Positions 1 through 5,654 of a stretch of 5,833 nt of DNA are shown in pieces. The notes under the pieces are model-generated. The model ran no database searches and was not told the origin of the DNA. It saw only the letters and a list, made by a program, of their open reading frames with translations. Each line of letters starts with the position of its first letter. Positions within the stretch are counted from its first letter, which is position 1. Source of the stretch: Methanomicrobiales archaeon. Its GTDB lineage: Archaea; Halobacteriota; Methanomicrobia; Methanomicrobiales; JACTUA01. The stretch lies in assembly GCA_028678965.1 (NCBI GenBank), contig JAJRCM010000112.1, forward strand, positions 1-5,833, read 5' to 3'. The position numbers were made by a program, and so were the translations under genes.

Positions 1-19
1 TAGGAGTGTTGTATAGACG

Positions 20-26
20 AAAAAAA
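20..26 (-). terminator. T-run terminator after the radical SAM gene
   Basis: Seven consecutive A on the plus strand read as a run of seven T on the minus strand, about 8 bases after the TAA stop of the radical SAM gene. Archaeal RNA polymerase terminates at short T-runs in the non-template strand without needing a hairpin. I see no strong stem in front of it. This would end the leftward transcription unit. The call rests only on position and composition. Confidence 0.5.
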
Positions 27-33
27 TTGAATG

Positions 34-1190
34 TTATTTCATCACTATCTTCTGCATCAGGGACATGATGCCCGGTTTATCCCGTCTGCGGGGCCCGGTA
101 TAGAAGGGAGTCATCTCCATCTCACAGGACCCAAAGAGCTCGGTATTGATCCGATCCGAGATATCATCGAAAATACGTTTATACGCCGGGTAATGGGGAT
201 CAACACCCCCTATCTTCCCTCCAGTAGGAATAATTGCATTATAAGGGCAGCCTCCCCGGCAGTATTTGATGTGTCGGCAGTCCCCACAGGCGGTATCCAC
301 GTGGTCTTTGAACTGTTGCATCAACCTCCCGGCAGGCGACCTGGCAAGATCCTCTTTTGAGGGATGGTCACGGACATTCCCCATCACGTACTCCGGCATT
401 CCCACAAACGGTAGCATGGGTAGATATCTCCTTCCGGTCCCACCGCAAAGGTGTTCCCCATACAGTCGGCGAAGGTGCAGACAGTGCCATGCCGGGTGAA
501 GACGCATTTGAAGAGGTCGTTGATGTTCAGGATATCAATGTCGTCCAGATGCTCCAGATAGGTGTTGAGGAGGTAGACGAGCAATTCTCCATATTCAGTC
601 GGTGAAAGCACCCACTGTTCCGGGTTTGTGCCCCGCAAGGAGGGAAGGGCAGGATGCAATTTGAAGGTGAAGCGATTGTTTTTAAAAAATTTGAAAATTG
701 CTTCTTTGGACTTCACCGAATGGGAAGTGAAGGTGCAGATGAAGCTGACCCGGAGACCATGTGCTTGGGCAATCTCAAAGCCCCGCATGGTCTTTTCATA
801 ATATCCCTTCCCCCGCTGCTGATCATTCAGCTCCTGGGGACCATCGATACTCGTGCCGAGAGGGACGTGATACTCCGCGAGAATCTGCCCCAGTTCGGGA
901 GCGAGCAGCCAGAGATTGGATTGCATGGCGAACTCAGGCTTCAAATGGGCTAATCCGTCTGAAAGCAGCGGTAATGCCTGCCGGTAAAATTCCGCACCGG
1001 CAAGGAGTGGCTCCCCCCCGTGAAAGGTGATCGTCACCCGATTCTCGCGAAAATCCTTCAGCCATTCCACTACCTCCTGGATGGTGTCGATGCCCATGAT
1101 GGGAGATCCTGCTTCAGAACTCCAGCAATAACTGCACCGGGCAGGGCACCCCAGGGTGGGGATGAGCATCACGTGAAAGGTGTTCTTCAT
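34..1190 (-). pseudogene. Radical SAM/SPASM peptide-modifying enzyme, interrupted by one frameshift
   Basis: The N-terminal part reads from ATG at 1190 to residue 261. The C-terminal part continues in another frame from 408 to a TAA at 34-36. Joined, they give a protein of about 385 residues, a normal size for this group. Visible motifs are the radical SAM cluster ligands C15, C19 and C22 (GCPARCSYC), FHGGEP at 56-61 and SIDGP at 114-118. The C-terminal auxiliary-cluster (SPASM-like) cysteines are C238, C243, C259, C302, C305, C311, C315 and possibly C356; C302-C315 lie in CGDCRHIKYCRGGC. This architecture is shared by anaerobic sulfatase maturases and peptide-modifying enzymes. From memory it most resembles the methanogen Mhun_1560 group of putative peptide-modifying enzymes. 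Without the second half, most auxiliary-cluster ligands are lost, so the product as written would probably be inactive. The Shine-Dalgarno is unclear: a G-rich stretch lies about 16 bases upstream, and the frame closes at a TGA just before it, so no earlier start is available. The gene lies 29 bases after the small ORF on the same strand. Confidence 0.85.
406..408 (-). other. Frameshift point in the radical SAM gene
   Basis: On the minus strand the codons for Tyr-Pro-Cys-Tyr-Arg end in CGT and are followed by TTGTGG, which drives the frame to Leu-Trp and an early stop. Adding one T to this three-T run gives Cys-Tyr-Arg-Phe-Val-Gly-Met-Pro and joins the two reading frames exactly, with no missing or repeated residues. 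The change is therefore a single-base deletion, in the organism or in the sequence data. Confidence 0.85.
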
Positions 1191-1219
1191 GCTACAGTAC
1201 TTTCTTCCCCCTCACCCTC

Positions 1220-1481
1220 TTAATGGTGGTTGTAAGGACACTCGATTGCGAAACCAGGGCCAATGAACGGAAGGTGAGGTTCTTCACGTATCGGATTCCT
1301 TTCCTCGTTCAATGGTTCGATGAGGTCATCATACCTCACGATGAAGAAAGGCAACCTTGAGTAGCGGTCTCTCCACGACGTGCTCTTGCCACAGGATACT
1401 GGATCACAGGATCCGGCGAGTGGAGGTCCTTGTATCGAGAGCGTCCACAAATCAAGATCGACCCCCCCCAGAGTACCACAT
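1220..1481 (-). CDS. Small cysteine-containing protein of unknown function, likely frameshifted near its start
   Basis: I do not recognise this gene. As written, the open frame runs from a TTG at 1450 to TAA at 1220-1222 (76 residues) with no Shine-Dalgarno. A better start is ATG at 1481, preceded by AGGAG three bases upstream, but it meets a run of eight G and stops after nine codons. With seven G it would encode 86 residues: a Gly/Asp-rich start, a GPPLAGSCDPVSCGKS segment (C25, C30), a hydrophobic LPFFIV stretch, a charged middle (EPLNEERNPIREEP) and the C-terminus GFAIECPYNHH (C81, then two His). Third codon positions are mostly G or C, as in the neighbouring genes, which supports real coding. 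It has no signal peptide or membrane helix. It sits 25 bases after the metallo-beta-lactamase-fold gene and 29 bases before the radical SAM gene, all on one strand. It could therefore be the peptide that the radical SAM enzyme modifies, which is inference from position only. Confidence 0.5.
1462..1469 (-). repeat. Homopolymer of eight G near the start of the small ORF
   Basis: The plus strand has eight consecutive C, read as eight G in the transcript, at codons 5-7 of the small ORF counted from ATG 1481. Seven G would put the ATG and its Shine-Dalgarno in frame with the open frame ending at 1220; eight do not. Tracts of this kind are prone both to replication slippage and to sequencing error. 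Confidence 0.8.
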
Positions 1482-1506
1482 GCTCTCCTGTCGTAACCTA
1501 CCGTTT

Positions 1507-2355
1507 TTAGCGATCATGATAGACAAGGGAGAGCCCCACACCGGTTTCTCTCAGAGAGACCACACCCGCGAGGCTGATTTTTGCGCCAAGCGAGGTGCAG
1601 TGACAGGCGTGAAGGGAGGAGGGTTGCACCGTTCGTAAAAATTCAAGTGTCCCGTCAAGTTGCATCCCTTTGCCGAGGAGATGCAGACCGCCCACGATAT
1701 CGAGAATCCGTTCTTCATGAGTGACTTTCCGGGCATAGGTGATGGTAGTGCAGATACCCGCATGGGCACAGCCGGTGATGATTACAAGCCCGTCCTTCGT
1801 ACGGCATGCGAGTGCGGTATCATCGAGAATATGGTCTTCGGTCACGGTTCCATCAGGCATCACGATACGGCGTGATCCAGGGGAGCGTACCTCAAATGAG
1901 TGAGTTCTCTTTATCTCCCCCAGCACGATGAGGTTAGGAGAGAGGGGAAAGGGGGAGGAGATAAGGTTCACCAACAGATGGCGGGTTATCGCTTCAGCAG
2001 TGAGCATCGGTCCGATATCAGGGAGGGGAGGTTTCGGGCGGGGGTAGAAACAATGAGGATGGGCAATGAGCTGGGGGAGACGGTGATCACGACCTTCCTG
2101 CACCGCCCCTAGGAACAGCCGGATCAGGTGGTAGAGTCCTCCGGTATGATCGAGATGTCCATGGGAGAGGACGATATAATCGAGATGGAGAAGATCTATC
2201 CCCAACTGATGAGCATTCCTGATCACCGCATCTGAGTACCCGGTATCAAAGAGCACCCTGCACCCATCTGCCTCGATAAACGCCGAAAAGCCATGCTCTG
2301 CGATGAGATACCGGTCAAAGAGTGCGGTATTATCAACGAGAATTGTTACCTTCAT
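1507..2355 (-). CDS. Metallo-beta-lactamase-fold metallohydrolase, COG1237 type
   Basis: This is a cytosolic two-metal hydrolase-fold protein of 282 residues counted from MKVTILVDN. The metal-binding signature HGHLDH is at 65-70. Further likely ligands or family motifs are H99 in AHPH, D178/D179, TGCAHAG at 195-200, GGLHL at 223-227 and CHCTS at 251-255. There is no signal peptide or membrane segment. COG1237 includes MJ0301, which has been linked to methanopterin biosynthesis as a dihydropterin ribofuranosyl-aminobenzene-phosphate synthase. However, the family is broad and also found in bacteria, so the substrate here is open. The frame stays open upstream to 2523, but family members start at the MKVT-like beta strand and a GGAGGT abuts this ATG, so I chose 2355. 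An ATG at 2454 would add a 33-residue extension and has only a weak ribosome site. This is the first gene of the leftward set, 25 bases before the small ORF. Confidence 0.85.
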   Translation of the reverse strand: MKVTILVDNTALFDRYLIAEHGFSAFIEADGCRVLFDTGYSDAVIRNAHQLGIDLLHLDYIVLSHGHLDHTGGLYHLIRLFLGAVQEGRDHRLPQLIAHPHCFYPRPKPPLPDIGPMLTAEAITRHLLVNLISSPFPLSPNLIVLGEIKRTHSFEVRSPGSRRIVMPDGTVTEDHILDDTALACRTKDGLVIITGCAHAGICTTITYARKVTHEERILDIVGGLHLLGKGMQLDGTLEFLRTVQPSSLHACHCTSLGAKISLAGVVSLRETGVGLSLVYHDR

Positions 2356-2361
2356 ACCTCC
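2356..2361 (-). promoter_or_regulatory. Ribosome binding site touching its start codon
   Basis: The minus strand reads GGAGGT immediately followed by ATG at 2355. The match to the archaeal anti-Shine-Dalgarno is perfect but the spacer is zero, whereas mtrD in this window has six bases. It supports initiation in this area, but the spacing is unusual. Confidence 0.5.
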
Positions 2362-2404
2362 ATTCCTTGTCCCTCTTCTCAGCTGGTCAATCGTGTACTC
2401 TCTT

Positions 2405-2416
2405 GGTAAATAACTC
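2405..2416 (-). promoter_or_regulatory. Possible TATA element for the leftward set
   Basis: The minus strand reads GAGTTATTTACC. A start about 25 bases downstream would fall near 2383 and give a leader of roughly 28 bases with GGAGGT at its end. This is a weak match, judged by composition and position. If correct, it rules out the longer N-terminus from 2454. Confidence 0.3.
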
Positions 2417-2470
2417 AAGGGTTCATCGGACCAGACTATGATAGGTGTTTTCATCAATCTCGTTCCACGC

Positions 2471-2492
2471 TGCCATGCGCTGCTGCATGGCA
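2471..2492. repeat. Perfect 8-bp inverted repeat
   Basis: TGCCATGC (2471-2478) and GCATGGCA (2485-2492) are exact reverse complements around the 6-base spacer GCTGCT. The element lies upstream of the possible leftward TATA element, so it could be an operator, or a hairpin if transcription starts further upstream. Function unknown. Confidence 0.55.
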
Positions 2493-2586
2493 AATGGATG
2501 AGCGAACTGGTACCTCCCATCATGGGTCGGCATACCGGTGGTGAAGTGACGCAACTTCTGATTCGAGAGCAACCAGGCTGGATCTC

Positions 2587-2626
2587 TACTCAAATTTACT
2601 TTTGTTAATGAAAGTTAATATGAGTA
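2587..2626. repeat. 40-base imperfect palindrome in the divergent region
   Basis: The centre is between 2606 and 2607. Sixteen of twenty symmetric base pairs match: TACTCA at 2587-2592 mirrors TGAGTA at 2621-2626, ATT at 2594-2596 mirrors AAT at 2617-2619, ACTTT at 2598-2602 mirrors AAAGT at 2611-2615, and TTAA is central. It also contains GTTAAT twice (2604-2609 and 2614-2619), 10 bases apart, one helical turn. The AT-rich sequence, the symmetry and the position between two divergent promoters suggest a binding site for a dimeric regulator. No protein is implied by the sequence. Confidence 0.55.
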
Positions 2627-2668
2627 AAAAACCCTCTCCGAAGTCATTTTTCAGGATTTCTCCAAGAA

Positions 2669-2689
2669 TTATCGAACTTTTTTCGATAA
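2669..2689. promoter_or_regulatory. Perfect 8-bp inverted repeat beside the mtr TATA candidate
   Basis: TTATCGAA (2669-2676) and TTCGATAA (2682-2689) are exact reverse complements with a 5-base spacer. The right arm ends one base before CTTAATTTAG, a candidate TATA element for mtrE. A protein bound here would overlap or abut the site of TBP and TFB, so it is a candidate operator for the mtr operon. Confidence 0.5.
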
Positions 2690-2700
2690 CCTTAATTTAG
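2690..2700 (+). promoter_or_regulatory. Possible TATA element of the mtr operon
   Basis: CCTTAATTTAG is AT-rich and about 80 bases upstream of mtrE; transcription would start near 2720 and leave a leader of about 55 bases. A second candidate, CCATAAAAGG at 2723-2732, would give a short leader of about 25 bases. The sequence alone does not decide between them. Confidence 0.35.
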
Positions 2701-2745
2701 TGCAGACTAAGTGTTAGATGAACCATAAAAGGTTTACAGTGTTTT

Positions 2746-2760
2746 CGTGCAATCAGCACG
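2746..2760 (+). other. Small hairpin just upstream of the mtrE ribosome binding site
   Basis: CGTGC (2746-2750) pairs with GCACG (2756-2760) across the loop AATCA. The stem ends two bases before GGGAGG (2763-2768), the mtrE Shine-Dalgarno. If the leader includes it, the hairpin could influence ribosome access or mRNA stability. Five GC-rich pairs can arise by chance. Confidence 0.35.
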
Positions 2761-2775
2761 CAGGGAGGATGCTAA

Positions 2776-3675
2776 ATGGAAAACATAGTGTTTGGCATCG
2801 GTATCACTGCAATGGCTGGTGCTCTTGCATCTGTTGCCGGCGCTGCGGAGAACGTTGAATCTGATATCGGGTCACAGGGTGACCCCAACTCTCAGGTTCA
2901 GCTTGCACCGCAGATGGGGTACATTCACCGAATATTCAACAAGGCAATTGCCGGTGAACCCCCCGCCTATGGCGCCTGGTGTGCCATCGGGGCCGGACTT
3001 GCGATGGGCTTCATCGCCTTGCAGGTGAATCCAATTCTCGCTCTCATTCTCGGGTGTGCCATCACTGCCTTTGTGCAGGGAGTGTATGCTACGACCGCAT
3101 ACTTGGGGAGGATTGCGAGTCTTGCGAAGTTTGGACAGCCGGTGTACATCGATATCCTGAAGTCGATGACCACCGTGACCATGGCCCATGCATTTGTAGC
3201 AATCTTCACCACGGTATCTCTCTGTTACCTGATGAATGCTGCCCTGGGTCACCCGTTCCCGCTGCCCCTGCTCGGAATCGTATGGGGTATAGCCCTCGGC
3301 GCAGCTGGATCTGCCACGGGGAATCCGTTCTATGGCAAGGAACGCCAGTACCAGAACCAGAAGTTCGGTGCCGGGGTTCCTGTTGCTGCATCGGGAAACA
3401 TCGTCCGCTATGCAGAGGCTGGACAGCGGAACTCACTGGACAACGGCTGGTTCTCAGCAAAGCTGGGTGGACCTGCCTCAGGCGTCTGCTTTGGCCTGAT
3501 CGTGTTCCTGGAACTGTGGCGTACCGTTCTCTTTGAGCCGGTAGGACACGGCTGGGGAGCCATTATTGTCGGTGTCCTGCTCATCCTGGTCTTCACCATC
3601 ATTGACCGCTACATCGAGGTGTGGGCACGGAAGACCTACGGACCATATGCAAAGCCAGCGGAGGTAAAAACATGA
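2776..3675 (+). CDS. mtrE: Tetrahydromethanopterin S-methyltransferase subunit E
   Basis: MtrE is an integral membrane subunit of the Mtr complex, which transfers the methyl group from methyl-tetrahydromethanopterin to coenzyme M and couples this to sodium export. The protein has 299 residues, close to the family's usual length. Hydrophobic segments lie roughly at 3-24, 66-82, 86-108, 130-155, 163-182, 233-253 and 258-277. The hydrophilic stretches include the family-like GSATGNPFYGKERQYQNQKF (178-197) and a basic C-terminus (RKTYGPYAKPAEVKT). ATG 2776 follows GGGAGG at 2763-2768 with a seven-base spacer, and residues 1-24 look like a natural start with a membrane helix. It is the first gene of the operon, and its TGA overlaps the mtrD start by four bases (ATGA), which suggests translational coupling. 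MtrE, MtrD and MtrC are thought to form the membrane part associated with sodium translocation. Confidence 0.95.
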   Translation: MENIVFGIGITAMAGALASVAGAAENVESDIGSQGDPNSQVQLAPQMGYIHRIFNKAIAGEPPAYGAWCAIGAGLAMGFIALQVNPILALILGCAITAFVQGVYATTAYLGRIASLAKFGQPVYIDILKSMTTVTMAHAFVAIFTTVSLCYLMNAALGHPFPLPLLGIVWGIALGAAGSATGNPFYGKERQYQNQKFGAGVPVAASGNIVRYAEAGQRNSLDNGWFSAKLGGPASGVCFGLIVFLELWRTVLFEPVGHGWGAIIVGVLLILVFTIIDRYIEVWARKTYGPYAKPAEVKT

Positions 3676-4511
3676 GCGCCATCGGTGCGAAGCCCGCTGC
3701 CGGGGCTGAAGTCAATACCACCGCCAGTATCATCGGTCTCATTCTCACGCTCATCATCATCGGGGCCCTCTATGTTATCACCAAAGATATCAGCATGACC
3801 ATGGCCCTGATCGGGGTGATTATCGGGGGCGTCCTCGTTGGATTCTGTGTCCACTTTATGCCCGTAGGGGGTGCCCCGGCTGCCATGGGGCAGGCACCGG
3901 GTATTGCCACTGGTGTGGCGATGCTTGCTGCCGGTGCCGGTCTTGCCGGTCTCTTTGGCGGAGCCTGGGCGGCTGAGCTTGGGATGATGGTTGCTATCGT
4001 TGCCGGAGCGGTCGGTGGCGGATTGATGATGGCCATCACCTGTTTGATGGTGAGCGTCATCTACGTCTTCGGTATGGGTATTCCGGCAGCGTCCGGTAAA
4101 TCGAAGATCGACCCGTTAACCGGCGACACCCAGGTTGAATTCAAATCCCAGGGTACCGAGGGACATGGTCTTCCCTTCATCTCCTATGTGGGAGGAGTCA
4201 TCGGTGGTCTGCTCGGTGGAGCCGGTGGGACATTGGTCTACATCGAACTGCTCTATCTCTACGAGAAGGAGCTGCCCGCCCTGCTTCAGGCACCCATGCC
4301 CGAGGATGTGAAGATCGTCGCGGTATCACTCGCCGGAATCTTCGCCGTTGGTATCTTCTTGGTGAGTTCGGTGCTCGCTGCCTACAATATCACGGGTACC
4401 ACGGAAGGGCCCGCTGACCCGAAGTTCAAGCGGTTCCCGCGTGATATCGTGGCCTCTCTTCTGGCTTCGGCGATATGTGGGATTTTCGCAATCCTGATAG
4501 TGGCACTGTGA
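3672..4511 (+). CDS. mtrD: Tetrahydromethanopterin S-methyltransferase subunit D
   Basis: MtrD is a multi-pass membrane subunit of the sodium-pumping methyltransferase. It has 279 residues, very rich in Gly, Ala, Ile and Val. Hydrophobic segments lie roughly at 17-36, 42-62, 77-99, 103-133, 169-194, 213-238 and 258-278. A hydrophilic loop around 139-166 contains DPLTGDTQVEFKSQGTEGHG, where TEGHG looks like a conserved family motif. The frame stays open back to 3621, but ATG 3672 is chosen because GGAGGT at 3660-3665 sits six bases upstream and the resulting MSAIGAK start precedes the first membrane helix. From memory, homologues in Methanothermobacter are about 233 residues, so this copy looks long; most of the extra seems to be at the N-terminus. 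It overlaps mtrE by four bases and is followed by mtrC after nine bases. Confidence 0.95.
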   Translation: MSAIGAKPAAGAEVNTTASIIGLILTLIIIGALYVITKDISMTMALIGVIIGGVLVGFCVHFMPVGGAPAAMGQAPGIATGVAMLAAGAGLAGLFGGAWAAELGMMVAIVAGAVGGGLMMAITCLMVSVIYVFGMGIPAASGKSKIDPLTGDTQVEFKSQGTEGHGLPFISYVGGVIGGLLGGAGGTLVYIELLYLYEKELPALLQAPMPEDVKIVAVSLAGIFAVGIFLVSSVLAAYNITGTTEGPADPKFKRFPRDIVASLLASAICGIFAILIVAL

Positions 4512-4520
4512 GGTGATGAC

Positions 4521-5354
4521 ATGACAGTAAGTGCATCAGTTGGGGCAGGCGCAATCCCCCACAACACGCTCATTGGCGTTGGGTTGGTGGGATCGCTTGT
4601 CGGTATCTATCTCACCTATCTGAATGTGATCACCGGTCTACAGGTGTTCTCGTTCTTCGGAGGCATCGGAGCGGTGCTCGCACTCGTATGGGGAAGCAAC
4701 ACCATCAAGACCCTGTGCAGCTACGGTATCGGTACCGGTGTTCCCTCGGCAGGTATGCTGTCCTTTGGTTCCGGTGTCATTGCCATGCTCTTTGCAACAC
4801 GGTATGGCGTTGCTGCACCAATCGTCGGGCTCGTACTCGCCGCCATTGTCGGTGCGATTCTCGGTTATTGTGCGAATCAGATCGTGAACATGAAAATTCC
4901 CGTAATGATCCAATCCATCACGGAGATGGCCGCCATCGGCGCTCTGACCATCATGGGATACACCGCCATGGCTGCAGGATCCTTTAGCATGATCCCCCTG
5001 ATGAGTGCATCCCACCTCGATGCGGGGTACTGGGCGACATTCATTGGTGCAAGCTTCATTGTTGTGGTGTTTATTCTCGGAGCCATGGCAATCCAGCACC
5101 CGTTCAATGCCACCCTTGGTCCCAGCTGGCAGCAGGATCGCATGCTCTACCTTGCTGTAGAGTGCGGGTTCCTCTCCATGATCGTGATCGCGGTGATCTC
5201 GTTTGCGTTCCTGAGCATGAATGCTGCTCTCGTCTCGCTCGTCGTCTCTCTTGCGGGGTGGCTCTACTTCTACATGGAGTACATACGCCTCTCCAAGCGG
5301 GATGCAGCGATGTGGCTGGATGCAAAACCCATCGTTGAACCGGAGGGACACTGA
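4521..5354 (+). CDS. mtrC: Tetrahydromethanopterin S-methyltransferase subunit C
   Basis: MtrC is the third large membrane subunit of the Mtr complex, with 277 residues, near the family norm. Hydrophobic segments are roughly at 16-36, 40-58, 78-93, 97-117, 133-152, 170-190, 209-231 and 234-253, followed by a charged cytosolic-type tail (RLSKRDAAMWLD). Recognisable family-like patches are GTGVPSAGML (71-80) and NMKIPVMIQSITEM (123-136). ATG 4521 is preceded by GAGGTGAT at 4510-4517, which overlaps the mtrD stop, so translation of mtrC probably depends on ribosomes arriving from mtrD. Its TGA overlaps the mtrB ATG by one base (TGATG). Confidence 0.95.
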   Translation: MTVSASVGAGAIPHNTLIGVGLVGSLVGIYLTYLNVITGLQVFSFFGGIGAVLALVWGSNTIKTLCSYGIGTGVPSAGMLSFGSGVIAMLFATRYGVAAPIVGLVLAAIVGAILGYCANQIVNMKIPVMIQSITEMAAIGALTIMGYTAMAAGSFSMIPLMSASHLDAGYWATFIGASFIVVVFILGAMAIQHPFNATLGPSWQQDRMLYLAVECGFLSMIVIAVISFAFLSMNAALVSLVVSLAGWLYFYMEYIRLSKRDAAMWLDAKPIVEPEGH

Positions 5355-5644
5355 TGGCATACGTTGGAGTTCTGCCGGAATTCGGCTTGGTCGTGGATCC
5401 CCTGGTGGGATTAGTCACCACTGCAGGGATGTCCTACCAGCCGGTTATCGACAAGGTCACGGAACTCGATGGGATTGCGGACGATCTGGTGAACATGCTC
5501 TCCGGGTCGGGCAATTTCCTGGCATCATTCCCGGGACGAGAAGAGTCCCTGAAATATGCCGGTGGCGTTTCAGCATTCTGGTACGGTCTCGCTGTTGGAC
5601 TATTCATCGCAGGGTTGATCGCCCTGCAGATGGTGTTCCTGTGA
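5354..5644 (+). CDS. mtrB: Tetrahydromethanopterin S-methyltransferase subunit B
   Basis: MtrB is a small subunit with 96 residues, the usual size (about 100). The N-terminal 65 or so residues are soluble and contain acidic stretches ([20 protein letters not shown] at 30-49). One C-terminal membrane helix at about 73-94 ([20 protein letters not shown]) anchors it. In the Mtr complex it is a minor membrane-anchored component; its exact role in methyl transfer is not settled as far as I know. GGAGGG at 5342-5347 serves as ribosome binding site inside the end of mtrC. The start overlaps the mtrC stop by one base, and mtrA follows after ten bases. Confidence 0.95.
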   Translation: MAYVGVLPEFGLVVDPLVGLVTTAGMSYQPVIDKVTELDGIADDLVNMLSGSGNFLASFPGREESLKYAGGVSAFWYGLAVGLFIAGLIALQMVFL

Positions 5645-5654
5645 GGTGAGAGAA

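Larger units (their letters stand above)
2356..2775. other. Divergent intergenic region between the leftward genes and the mtr operon
   Basis: These 420 bases separate two head-to-head transcription units. The left third (to about 2523) is open in the frame of the metallo-beta-lactamase-fold gene, but I do not think it is coding. From about 2587 to 2740 it is AT-rich, unlike the flanking genes. It contains four inverted repeats and candidate promoters for both directions, listed separately. I see no tRNA and no convincing small gene. Confidence 0.6.

Noticed and set aside
31..360. Open frame on the plus strand opposite the radical SAM C-terminus
   Set aside because: It is antisense to a region with clear SPASM cysteine motifs; no motif or ribosome site of its own.
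2356..2454. 33-residue extension or small separate peptide before the MBL-fold protein
   Set aside because: It has plausible amino acids but only a weak ribosome site at 2454, while GGAGGT and family length favour the start at 2355. A possible TATA element lies inside it. Kept as a finding, not annotated as coding.
2630..2690. T-rich stretches that might end or start a small RNA
   Set aside because: There are only short T-runs (CATTTTTC, CTTTTTTC) and no promoter-stem-terminator arrangement. The second run is simply the spacer and arm edge of the 8-bp dyad.
2979..3536. Open frame of 185 codons on the plus strand inside mtrE
   Set aside because: It is a shifted-frame shadow of mtrE with Cys- and Arg-rich low-sense sequence and no ribosome site.
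4638..5360. Long open frame of 240 codons on the minus strand across mtrC
   Set aside because: Its sequence is full of His, Asp, Arg and Gly in the pattern expected from the antisense of a hydrophobic gene. It has no supported start, and it fully overlaps the clear mtrC.
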